From NCBI GenBank assembly GCA_034509755.1, contig CM067556.1:45179243-45243242 (forward strand): a stretch of 64,000 nt of DNA, written 5' to 3'. The notes beneath the pieces were generated by a model that did not search any database, was not told the origin of the DNA, and saw only the letters and a list, made by a program, of their open reading frames with translations. Positions 54,873 through 64,000 of this stretch are shown piece by piece (position 1 is the first letter of the stretch; every line of letters starts with the position of its first letter). A program made the translations under genes and the position numbers. Source of the stretch: Anisodus tanguticus (taxonomy: Eukaryota > Streptophyta > Magnoliopsida > Solanales > Solanaceae).

Positions 54873-57800
54873 TGTTGACACCCAATTTTGTCCCGTCTTT
54901 TTCCTATTTATTCGCAATTTTAAATATTTTCGGATACCTCAAAAAACAATTTTAATATATATATATATATATATACTATTATTTTCGATATCACTATTAT
55001 TATATATTTATTATTATTATTATTCACATGTTTTACTATCATTTGCCTTTTTAAAAAGTCGTAATCATAATTTTCCCCTAATATTTTATGTTATGTTATT
55101 TTCGCAAAATTGCATCGTGTTCTACTTTTTATCAAGCATTAAACATCTTGCAAATATTATGTTTTATTATTATCACATCGTTATATCTTATTTTTAATAA
55201 TTTATATTTTTCTTCAAAGCATTTTTAATGTTAAACCCCTTTTATATTTTTTAAACCCAAAACAATTCCTAACCCATTTTATTTCCCAATCCAAAAACAA
55301 TTTCTACCCAAAACAAATTTGATTCCCACAAACTAGCCCAAACCCCTAACCAAATTCGCAACCCAAGCAAGCCCAAATTTTGGCCCAACCGGCCATTCCC
55401 AATACCCAAATTCATTCCCCTCTATTTCTCTTATCTCCCAAGCCCAACCGGCCGCCCTCTACCAAGCCCAAAATCCCTAAAAAATAACCCAACCGGACCA
55501 ACCCATTCTCCCCGGACCAGCCCAAACTCCCAACAAATTCCCCATCGTCGACCCAGCCCACTCTCTCAAAACTCCGACCTGAGCCCAATCCCAAATTAAA
55601 AACCCCAATCCCCCTCAACCTAACCAGTTCGCCCCCAAACCAAACCAGACGACCCTCCCCAAAATCCGGCGGTCCTTCGCCGGCTCCACCTCAAATCCAC
55701 CGGATATTCGCCCCTCACCTGCCACTGCCACCATGTCCCTTCCACCAGCGAGCCTTCGCATCACCCCAGTCCCTTTTTTCCCTTTTCTGCAAGCACAGAG
55801 CTTTGAACAGCTCGTCCGGGTCAAATCGACCATGCATGCCGCAGTGTGCCTCTGGAGCACCTTCAAGAACTCGTTGGGTAAGAACATAAACCCCGTACCT
55901 CATCCCCATCATCTCGGTTTCCGAAATAAAGATGAAACCGTCACTTTTTCTTTTTCTCTTTAAATTCGAATTCTAGCTGTTGAAGCCCTCGAGTTTTGAC
56001 TATAAATATAGCCCTTTGGGTTGTGTTCGAGGGGAGGTTTTTTTTTGGACGGAAAAACTCTCGGTTCTTCAGAAAATCAAACAAAAATTCACCATTTTTT
56101 TAGGCTTGCTCAGAGGCAAAGATAGGCAGAAAAACCCCTCTCTCGAACAGCTTTCGATTCTCAAAAATCCTTTTTTGCTCTCAGTTCTTGCTCGACACAA
56201 CCACAAAATATCCATGCCCATTTTCTGTTCAATCGCATAAACACACTTCTCCGAGCGGGTCGACGATTCGAAACACGCCTCGGTTCGCTGCCCGGAGAAA
56301 GTCTGTAAACTCATTTCCTTTTAATTTTTGCCATTCCATTTACGCTATGTGGTCTGTGCGATATGTTTATGTGCTTGTTAAATATGTTTAGTTTAATTTA
56401 GTTGTTATTCAGGTCTGTTTAAACTAGTCTAAATCATGTTTAGTTGATAATATTTGTCGTTTGAATCTGTTAGATTAATATATAGCATATTCAGTTAGAT
56501 TAAGTTAGTTTATGTTCGGCAAAGTTAAGTGTTAAGAATGTTTATGAGAGGTTAATAGCTATTACGCTCATTGGACTCACTGTTGAGCATGTCTAATTTA
56601 GAAGTTGATGTTGCTTATGATTATTAGGCTAATACTCAGCTTGTCTTAGTTAAACTATGTGTCTGATGTCTATTACCATGGCTATTTATGTTCACTATGG
56701 TGATATCCAATGTGTTTGATTTTTTATAATCTTTGTTAAAATCTATTAGGAAAGTCATTTACCTGTTAAGTTATTTATTGTGTTAGATTAAGATATTTTA
56801 AATATGTGAAGTCTTTTAAGTCATGTGGCCAGTGTGCATTCCCTGCCTGTTTGCTGGCCTTATTTTATGTATGTAATCATATCCCCGTCTCTCTGTTTCA
56901 CATGTTTGCTGGACTGTTTATATATTCCCTTTCATATTTAGAGAAGAGAATGCATCATGTTAGCCTAGGTCATCATATAGTTGTGTGGTATGTGCCTTAC
57001 CTGTCAAGATTTTAAAATAATATCTGGATTAGGGATGGGTATTCAATGAAACTATTATGTCATAATAAGTCTTGAAGTTTCTGCTTGTCTACTTGGGTTA
57101 CAAGTTCATTTTCTTTTTTTGCAAGCGTGCACAGATCTAAGATCCTTGTTTGATGTGAAAATTTGTAGACTAAGTAAGTTAAACATACACATGCATAAGG
57201 ACTACCTGGTAGAATATGTGTTGTCTTCCTTAGTCATTCAATTATATGCAAAACATGTATTCATTCTACTTTAGTTCTTAGCAAAGTGTATTTGTATCTC
57301 TTCACGTGACTCTCTGTGTATTTCTAGATTCCCATGTTCTTCTAAACTAATCATATGCCTACCCCCCCTATTTTCCTAAGTGAACGATGCCTCCATGGCT
57401 GCATATAGTGCTCCCATAAATTCTCCAGTGTTATTCTATATCTATTAAGTTGCTAAGGAACACATGTGCTAGCATTTTGTATCATGTCAATTATCTCTAA
57501 ATAAGAAAGAAAACTGTATGAGTTTTGTCTTTGATTATGCTATCTGAATTTTCATGTGAATTGACTTCCCCTTCTAAATGGGCATCAAAGTCATAGACAT
57601 TGTAGCATGCTGTCTAGTCTAGTTTAACACCTCTATTCTTGCCCTTTACAAGTCAGTAGGTCATGCTTACTTGTCATTTCCCCTGATTATGAAATTGAAT
57701 ATGTTCATATATTTGGCTAGATATTGTCTGGTGTGAATTATTAAAACCATTTTGAGCCTCCTTACTGTCTTGTACTCACTTTTTTCTTCATTTTTGCTTA

Positions 57801-59156
57801 ATTGGTCAACTGCTCTGCTTTAAAGTGTCTGTAAATACTACTTCTGTTCTCGCTTGCAATTTGGAATTGAACCTACTGTCTTGTCTCTTTGTGTGGGGCT
57901 GCTCTATATGCAATGACATAGCTCCATGTACACGAAGTATAAGGATCTAAGTATACACCAACTGTATATCAAGGCTGTATATACTTGTATAATTCCAAAT
58001 ATATCGTATATTACCTGTAACGTATTGTGTATACCAGCCTGGTGTATTAATTAGAGATTTGAAAATGGATTGGGCCTGCCTGCTTTTCTTATTTCTTCAA
58101 AAAATAAGGCCTGTGATTTCAATAGTATAGACAGTTTCAATTGGGCCTTGGTTGAGTTCCGTTTTTTTTATAAACTGTTGATTGGATATATGTATATTTT
58201 TCATGTCCCATCACTAATCCCTTTCTTTCTTTATTTGCATGAAACGCATCGGGAGCAATGAAGAGTCTCTTTATGAGACTCAGCATGGCTATTGTCAAGC
58301 GAAGACCCGCATTCACACTCCTTGCATTCTCCAACCTCGGGATTTCAAAACAAATAGGGCTAGATGACATCGTCATCCGCCTTAGTTCCCCTTTTATTAT
58401 TACTCTTTAATTCCGTTATCTCTATTTTTGGGCATGTAATAATTATTTAATGTTTGTGTGATTGTTATGATATTTAGAATAATTAGGCCATGAATGGATA
58501 ATTAGTAGGGTAGTTAAAGCCCGTCGCTAGCTTATTTGCTTATAGGCTCGGTTAATTCAAACTTAGAAACCCTCCGCTAGTTTATTTATTTTTAGGCTCG
58601 TCATGCATATTTAAAAATTTCAAAACAATCTTTGATCATCTTTTGTTCACTTTATTAATGGTACAACTCAAAATGATTTCCAAAAAAAAAATACTTCTTT
58701 GGCATATAAGTAACTTATTTTTTCTCCTCGCTATTAATTGTTCCAAATGCATATTTTTCAACTTTACATGCATATTTTTTAAATTCCATGCAAATGCATA
58801 TTTGTACAAAATGCATCATTTACTAAATATTTGCAAAACTTTTGTTTAACTTTATATATTTTAAACATGCATTTTCCTTAGTATAATATTAACCTGATTT
58901 TGATCGGATAACCGCAAGTCAGCGGATCTTAAAGGATGTCTAATCCCTTCCCTTTAGGATAATAAAGAACTCTTACCTAGAATTTCATTAGTTTTGCAGA
59001 CCTTAGAATTGGAGTTATATTGCAGCATTTAGTTAATATTTAGGTGTCCTAATTCACCTCAGAATAATTAGGTGGCGACTCCTTAATTCGATACCCAGGA
59101 ATCACCGGATACGTTGTGCTCCGCTTTGACCGAGCAGGTCAAAATAAGGCGCGACA
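54873..59156 (+). mobile_element. Solo LTR of a Tat/Ogre-type gypsy retrotransposon
   Basis: 4284 bp beginning TGTTGACACCCAATTTTGTC and ending AATAAGGCGCGACA, with GTATA on both sides. The start and the GGTGGCGACTCC...GGCGCGACA end are those of plant Tat/Ogre-lineage LTRs, which can exceed 4 kb. No internal coding is present, so the element was reduced by recombination between its two LTRs. A TATA box lies at 56002. A (TA)n run is at 54957-54974. Short open frames inside are not credible genes. Confidence 0.92.
56002..56010 (+). promoter_or_regulatory. TATA box of the solo LTR
   Basis: TATAAATAT follows a CT-rich U3 segment and precedes a GC/T-rich leader about 30 bp on. It would be the pol II start region of the LTR in plus orientation. 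Confidence 0.55.
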
Positions 59157-59161
59157 GTATA
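59157..59161. repeat. Solo LTR target-site duplication, right copy (GTATA)
   Basis: Matches 54868-54872. Confidence 0.9.
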
Positions 59162-59489
59162 GGTACAATCCATAATCAAGTGTGGCCTTAACATATCAAA
59201 TGATACGCTTAAGGGCTGTAAAGTGAGGCTTCCTGGGGGCATGCATAAATAGGCATACCTACTGAACCGCATATGCAATGTCAGGCCTGGTGAATGTAAG
59301 GTACTGAAGTGCACTTGCAAGACTCCTATAAAAGAGTGGGATCGGCCACGGGATCACCATCAAAGGCACTAAGATTTGACTTAGAGTTAACTGGAGTGGA
59401 CATGATCTTGCAGTTTGCCATTTTAACCCTGTACACTATCTCCTCTGCATACTTGTGTTGACACAAGAACATAGCACCTGCAGACCGAG
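59157..59489 (-). pseudogene. Copia-D RT end and RNase H start
   Basis: The minus strand has the MPTPVNS-like hinge, LYRSLASALQYLTFTRPDIAY-type sequence and the FTALKRIIRYVKATLDYGL start of RNase H, with frameshifts. It joins 54872 across the solo LTR without loss apart from the duplicated GTATA. Confidence 0.85.
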
Positions 59490-60129
59490 TCACTGAAATC
59501 CCAAAAAAAAATAGCTCAACTTGCCTAAGTCAATCATAGCAAATTCAGTTTTAAGCAAGGCAATAATCTCATTTTTCAATAATTCAGAGGAGGCAGTAAG
59601 CACTATGTCATTCACATATAATAATAAATAAGCAGTACTACTACCACGATGAAAAATAAATAGAGAGGTATCATATTTGCTGCAAACGAATCCAATCTGC
59701 ATAATATAATGTGCAAAGCGATCATACCACGCTCGAGGGGCCTGTTTCAAACCATCAAATGGCTTACGGAGATGACATACATACTGAGGGGTTGCAGGAT
59801 GGATAAAACCAGGCGGCTGATGCATATAAATAATTTCTTTCAAATCTCCGTGTAGAAAAATATTTTTCACATCAAGCTGATGAATAGACCAATGCTTAAC
59901 CATATCAATACTTAGAAATGTGTGAATAGTGGTCGTTTTGACAACCAGACTAAATGTCTAACCACAATCAATGCCCTCCTGGTGATTAGTGTCATTAGCC
60001 ACAAGTCTTGCCTTATACCTCTCGAGCTCACCATTGTCTCTGTATTTGTGACAAAAAAAGCCACATGGATCGGATCACATTCACCCCCCCCGGTCTAAGA
60101 ACCAAATCCCAAGTGTGCTATTTCGTTAA
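59490..60129 (-). pseudogene. Copia-D reverse transcriptase, catalytic YVDD changed to YVND
   Basis: VKHWSIHQLDVKNIFLHGDL, EIIYMHQPPGF, LRKPFDGLKQAPRAWYDRF, LLLYVNDIVLTASS near 59620 and IDLGKLSYFFLG. GAT has become AAT, so the first catalytic Asp is Asn. A run of nine A (plus strand, 59502-59510) causes a frameshift after the FFLG block. The upstream part (60000-60129) has YKARLVAN-like sequence with stops. Confidence 0.9.
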
Positions 60130-60857
60130 AGCATTAAATTCTTCACACATGGCTGCATTCCAATTAGGGTCTAGTTTGGCTAATTTTGGGTTTTTTAAGA
60201 ATTAGGGAAATAGTTTGGGTGGACAAGTTAAACTGGACTTTTGGTTTGAAAATCTCGTGTTAGGCACGAGTTTCCATGCGGTGAGTGGGGGAAATGGTAC
60301 TGTTGGTATGAGAGTGCGGGGCTGGGTTTTGGGTACTGTTCGATGGGACTGGATTTATTGGGTAACTGGGTACGACGGGGTGGAATGTCAGTAATGAGGA
60401 TGCTGGGTTTGACATCTGGTGCAGTGGTGGTGGCGATCGTGGTAGGCCAACGCCATTTGGGTTGCACATGGTGGGGTACAACATCGGTGGTAGGGTGGGG
60501 CCGGTAGTTTAGCTCGCCGGTATTGTTGACTGTGGTAGGTGGAAACTGGGTTGTCGGTGTGGTGAGGTAGTGGGGATGTTCCGGGTACTGGGGCTGGGTT
60601 AGGTTCCAGTTACTGGTACAATGTCGGAATTAGTGGCGGCCAGTGACTGGGGCACAATGGGCGTTGGTTCGATGTCGGAGATAGGGACGTGATGAGGCTG
60701 AGAGACGGTGGGCTGAGTGTTGGTGATGATGGTGACAGTCGGTGTTGACTGATATGGAGTAGAGACACTACCGACGGTGGCAGCGTCAGGGGTCGGAGAC
60801 AGAGATACGGTGGTGGCGGATGGTGGCCGAAAATAGTTCTGGTGGTAGTGGTATTTT
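60130..60857 (-). pseudogene. Copia-D integrase-RT linker, Pro/Thr/Ser-rich
   Basis: Low-complexity sequence equivalent to 30331-31170 in Copia-C, for example SYPINPVPSNSTQNPAPH on the minus strand. The plus strand is rich in GGT and GGG. Frames are broken. Confidence 0.65.
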
Positions 60858-61756
60858 TCAGTGATGGAGAATTAGAGACGGTGTTGGCTGTTCGATAGAG
60901 TTCGGTGAGTATGGCGGTGAGTTGTCAAACTCGTCTAGAAAGGTATAGTCTGTGTTTCTAAATTTTTGGATGTTTGCAAACGGGAAGATTGTTTCATTGA
61001 ACGTGACATGACGAGACACAATAATTTTGCGAGAAGATACGTCATAGCACAAATAACCCCTATGATTAGGCGGGAAACCTAAGAACACACAAGGAGTGGT
61101 GCGGGGTGCCAGTTTATACGGGGCTGTGGAAGCAAGATTCGGGTAGCATAGGCATCCGAAAATTCATAGGTGCTCATAAGTTGGAATCCTACAGAATAGA
61201 ATTTCGGTGGGTGTTTCATTGTGAAGGGTTTGGGTGGGCAAAATATTTAGAATATATTCGGCCATTTTAACAGCATAGACCCAAAACGAAGGGGATAGAT
61301 ACATGAAACAGGATCGTACGAACCATGTTATTGATAGTGCGAATGATTCATTCGGCCTTGCCATTTTAGGAAGAGGTATGGGGACACGAGAATCGGAAAA
61401 CCATGCCATTAGTAGAGAAAATATTATGAAAGGCGGAATTATTGAACTCACGACCGTTATCACATTGAAGCGATTTTACATCTTTTTCAAATTGTATTTT
61501 GACATAGACACGGAAGGCAAGAAACTTGGGAAACACTTCAGACTTGAATTTAAGTGGATAGACCCAGACAAAGTGAGAAGAGTCATCTAATAAGACGAGA
61601 TAAAATTTGTGACCTAGTGAGCTAGTAATGAGAGATGTCCAAAAATCTGCATGAACAATGTTAAAGGAAGAATATGTAACACTTGAAGAAGACTGAAATG
61701 GAAGGCAAATATATTTGCCTAAGGGACAAGAAAGACACTGTTGGGAAAATTTTCCA
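60858..61756 (-). pseudogene. Copia-D integrase
   Basis: The C-terminal end is clear: TPTEILFCRIPTYEHL (near 61170), then, after a change, a CYPNLAS block and VFLGFPPNHRGYLCYDVSSR (61088), IIVSRHVTFNETIFPF. The core is more decayed, with an AEYILNILPTQTLHNETP block near 61230 and an RGMGTRESENH-type shadow on the other strand. The zinc segment near 61730 retains CPLGK. Confidence 0.85.
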
Positions 61757-62308
61757 TTAGGACGTAGAAATGGTTGCTAAAGCGGTAGGAGGAGTGACAT
61801 GTACATTTAGGGATGTGGGAGGGTTGGCACTAGCAGCGGACGTGGATAAGAAATGATATAGATCACTCTCACTATTGCATCTAGTAAGGAGTTTCCCAGT
61901 ACGGAGGTCCGTTACGAAAAATCCAAAAGGGTCAAAATTAATTGATACAGGGTTATCGGTGGAAAATTTCCTAACGGAGATTAAGTTTTTGATAATGTTA
62001 GGAGCATATAGGACGTTATTTAAGGAGAAATGGGGATGCGGTGGTAGGGTTAGTGTGTGGCCAAACCCTTGAATTGAAATGCGATGACCGCTTCCAACCA
62101 TAATAGATTGTGGAGTAGTTAAACTTCGCAATTGAGAAAGATTACCAGAATTGTTGTTGAGGTGAGAGGTGGCGCCCGTATTCATATACCATACATTATC
62201 GGACTGCCGCAGAGTCAATGTGACGAAAGTCGGGACCAATTTGGACTGGGAGAGGCCTGGAGCGGACTGCTCGGCTCCAGGAAATACGGCCAGATTTTTG
62301 TGGACCAT
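61757..62308 (-). pseudogene. Copia-D aspartic protease and gag C-terminal tail
   Basis: 183 open codons. WYMNTGATSHLN replaces WYMDTGATSHLT, so the catalytic Asp is Asn. IMVGSGHRISIQGFG, NNVLYAPNIIKNLISVRKF and FGFFVTDLRTGKLL follow. Aligns with 32106-32390 of Copia-C. The front 40 codons are the Gln/Ser-rich gag tail. Confidence 0.9.
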
Positions 62309-62896
62309 TGACTGGTCTGGGATGGACTAGTAGGCTGCCTGATATAGGCCCCAAAATTGGTTTCCAGAACTTAGGCTGTTAGGCTGCCAAAGGTTGGGCC
62401 ACGGTTGTAGCCCCAATCGCCGCCGGATCGCTGGGCCGATCTTGTGTATGTCTCGATCCGATGGGCGGTGTTGTGTCGATTTGCCATAAGAGCTCTTGTA
62501 GGGTAGGTGGGGCCGTATACGATATGTATAGCAGCTTGTAGAGGCTGTATACAAGGGTGTATGGCCTGTTGAAGATATAGGGTAGATAAAATAAAAAAAA
62601 TATTATTTGGATCCTACGAAATAAAGCTTTGCTTCTCGGCACAATAGAAAAGGAAAAGAAAATATATATGTTGGTTACAGGATTATGGTAGATATATAGA
62701 AGATTGCTGTCAGAAAAAGGAAAAGAAACAGACGAACAGTATGGCAGTGGCCTGCTTTGTGGGTAAACGAGTCAATCTCTGATGGTCCTTGACAGAGGCC
62801 AAGATTTCTCTGACAGAACAAGAAAGAATAGAGGAAAAGTAATGATGTTCCTCGGGTAATGACAGAAAAAGAAAAAAAAATAGAGTTTAGGTTTTG
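62309..62896 (-). other. Copia-D leader and remnant of gag
   Basis: Compared with Copia-C this stretch lacks the UBN2 core of gag. Only a piece with PPTLQELLWQID (near 62500) and an AT-rich leader remain. The deletion makes Copia-D non-autonomous even before the point changes. Confidence 0.6.
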
Positions 62897-62908
62897 GCTC
62901 TGATACCA
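62897..62908 (-). other. Copia-D primer binding site (tRNA-Met)
   Basis: The minus strand reads TGGTATCAGAGC, an exact 12-base match to the initiator tRNA-Met primer site, directly next to the LTR. Confidence 0.93.
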
Positions 62909-63050
62909 TGTAGAATTGTATTAATCTTTCTTGGGAAACCTTTCTCATTAACACAAAATATATAAAGGTGTACAATGTGGAATCCTAATTCTACCATAAT
63001 TACATATCACTAAATATGGTAAATATACACAATGAATATACACATTAATA
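62909..63050 (-). repeat. Copia-D 5' LTR
   Basis: About 142 bp, direct repeat of 54205-54363. Its outer end abuts AAAAG, the target of Copia-F. Confidence 0.85.
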
Positions 63051-63055
63051 AAAAG
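63051..63055. repeat. Copia-F target-site duplication, left copy (AAAAG)
   Basis: Precedes the LTR start TGAAAGAAAT; repeated at 63864-63868. Confidence 0.82.
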
Positions 63056-63374
63056 TGAAAGAAATAATCCCCTTGATTATTTTATTAATTGAATAGGTAT
63101 TTATACAAAATACAAAATAGGAGAATCCTATTCCTATTCTAATCCTAAAACCTTATTCTACCATAATTCTAACTATACAATTATGGTAAGTGTATAATCC
63201 TAATTTAGGTAATAAATACACTACAATATACATCAAATATATATACCATATATACAAGATTGGTACAAGATACCAATCCACCAATCCCATGATTTCGGTT
63301 CCGTGAACCGCCCACCGCATGGGCTTCCCGTGTTGGGCCAACTTACCATTTCCGTGTTGGGCCATTGTTTAACA
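63056..63374 (-). repeat. Copia-F 3' LTR
   Basis: 319 bp, TGAAAG...TTAACA on the plus strand (TGTTAA...TTTCA on the minus strand). The minus-strand tract GCGGGGGTGTG just inside is the polypurine tract. Confidence 0.85.
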
Positions 63375-63843
63375 CACACCCCCGCAGTCATAGCGAGCGA
63401 TCTTCGAACGCGAGGCTGTCCCTAAAATCTTCAAACAGATGCGGGTAGACCCTTTGTAAAGATGTCTGCAACTTGATATCTTGACGGGACATGACATACG
63501 CGTACCTACCCCCGAGCAACCTTTTCACGGACAAAGTGAATGTCCATTTCGATATGTTTTGTGCGTTGGTCTTTGAACCGGATTACGGAGAGGTAGATGG
63601 CACTAACATTATCACAATATACTAAGGTCGCCCGAATGGGGCAATGAAGCTCTAACAGCAAATTACGTAACCAACATGATTCTGAGACCACATTAGCTAC
63701 CCCTCGATATTCTGCCTCTGCACTTGAGCGGGATAGAGTCGCCTGACGCTTTGCAGACCAGGAGACCAAGTTGTTGCCAAGGAACATACAATATCCTGAC
63801 GTAGACCGTCTGGTGTCCGGACAACCACCCCAATCCGCATCTG
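63375..63843 (-). pseudogene. Copia-F RNase H fragment
   Basis: On the minus strand: TNQTPSDLRQD-like broken start with a CGVVVRTPDG run at 63790-63840, FLGNNLVSWSAKRQATLSRS (63787), SSAEAEYRGVANVVSE, LVYCDNVSAIYLS and RTKHIEMDIHFVREKVARG, then a DVFTKGLP-type end near 63440. All are Ale-type copia RNase H blocks and the main stretch is still open for 93 codons. Everything upstream (gag to RT) is deleted. Confidence 0.9.
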
Positions 63844-63863
63844 TATTGGGCCATTGTTTAACA
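63844..63863 (-). repeat. Copia-F 5' LTR stub
   Basis: TATTGGGCCATTGTTTAACA repeats the outer end of the LTR at 63356-63374 and is followed by AAAAG. It is the only remaining part of the second LTR. Confidence 0.82.
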
Positions 63864-63868
63864 AAAAG
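63864..63868. repeat. Copia-F target-site duplication, right copy (AAAAG)
   Basis: Matches 63051-63055. Confidence 0.82.
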
Positions 63869-64000
63869 AGATGGCCAGCCATGTGACTAGCGCTGCGAAG
63901 ACGGGGTAGTGGTTCAGATATCCCATGTCCCTTGAGAAACTTATGATTGTTAGCAACAATTACAACTACTTTTAGACTTATATGTGTATCGCACTTGATA
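63869..64000. other. Right flank, unassigned
   Basis: 132 bp right of Copia-F and Copia-D. The piece GACGGGGTAGTGGTTCA resembles GACGGGTAGTTCA at 54187, left of Copia-D, so both may belong to the same LTR-like host sequence. Confidence 0.35.

Larger units (their letters stand above)
54205..63050 (-). mobile_element. Copia-D: Ale-type copia retrotransposon with gag deleted, split by a solo LTR
   Basis: Short LTRs (54205-54363 and 62909-63050) flank protease, integrase, RT and RNase H on the minus strand, with a perfect 12-base tRNA-Met primer site. Sequence and layout parallel Copia-C (28681-33811), so the two are members of one family. The interior between primer site and protease is only about 590 bp against 1.2 kb in Copia-C, so most of gag is gone. 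A 4.3-kb solo LTR (54873-59156) interrupts the RNase H. A target duplication could not be settled. Confidence 0.9.
63056..63863 (-). mobile_element. Copia-F: internal-deletion copia derivative with one LTR and a 20-bp stub of the other
   Basis: The 3' LTR (63056-63374) is complete and ends TTGGGCCATTGTTTAACA. The same 18-20 bases recur at 63844-63863 as all that is left of the 5' LTR. Both outer ends are bounded by AAAAG. Between them only the end of pol (RNase H) remains. A deletion ran from within the 5' LTR to RNase H after integration. Total 808 bp. Confidence 0.85.

Noticed and set aside
55615..55912. Minus-strand frames in the GC-richer part of the solo LTR
   Set aside because: Antisense to the LTR U3; openness follows composition and no domain is seen.
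56806..57015. Short frame with hydrophobic segments in the solo LTR
   Set aside because: 69 codons, no homology recognised, wholly inside a non-coding LTR.
1..64000. Endogenous pararetrovirus sequence
   Set aside because: No caulimovirus movement protein, coat or RT order was seen; all RT blocks are followed or preceded by an integrase in copia or gypsy order, or belong to LINEs.

Overview
This window is plant nuclear DNA with no intact host gene that I can recognise. Almost every stretch that can be assigned is a transposable element or a piece of one. The mixture is plant-specific: Ty1/copia elements primed by initiator tRNA-Met, an Athila-like Ty3/gypsy element primed by tRNA-Asp, a gypsy element of Tekay/Del type, a Tat/Ogre-type solo LTR, an L1-type LINE with a DUF4283 ORF1, an RTE LINE tail, a Helitron and MITE-like DNA. 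The protein families and the RTE/SINE-type 3' tail suggest a dicot, probably a Solanaceae with a large genome. That assignment rests on recognising families, not on a search.

Layout, left to right. (1) 1-11492: Gypsy-A (Athila-like, minus strand, 3' end outside the window). Its integrase is split by Copia-A (about 427-5621, minus), which has lost its 3' LTR. (2) 11493-11923: unassigned. (3) 11924-16935: L1-type LINE, minus strand, nearly full length. (4) 16936-18440: LTR-like sequence with a TATA box and no coding. (5) 18440-28260: remains of a second gypsy element: a minus-strand gag, a 37-bp minisatellite and a diverged array of about 190 bp period. Copia-B (18540-25133, target duplication AATTT) has landed in that array. 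(6) 28681-33811: Copia-C (Ale type, minus), complete in outline. (7) 33974-49795: Copia-E (Tork-like, minus). Its 3' LTR is split by a Helitron (34251-36516), and its pol is split by Gypsy-C (38219-47005, plus strand, target duplication AAGTG). (8) 49796-54204: AT-rich spacer with a Stowaway-like MITE, an RTE LINE tail and LTR-like fragments. (9) 54205-63050: Copia-D (Ale type, minus, gag deleted), split by a 4.3-kb Tat/Ogre-type solo LTR (54873-59156, target duplication GTATA). (10) 63056-63863: Copia-F, an internal-deletion copia with target duplication AAAAG, seated at the end of the Copia-D LTR.

All element genes carry stops, frameshifts or deletions. Three of the four reverse transcriptases whose catalytic Asp pair I checked in full-length-type elements (Copia-C, Copia-D, Gypsy-C) have a point change in that pair; Copia-E keeps it. 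Nothing here looks like an autonomous element that could still move unaided. The value of the window is its nesting record (insertions, solo LTR formation, deletions, tandem repeats). I did not find a convincing new gene system. The least explained pieces are 11493-11923, 16936-18440, the two tandem arrays next to the gypsy gag, and the short open stretches inside the Helitron.
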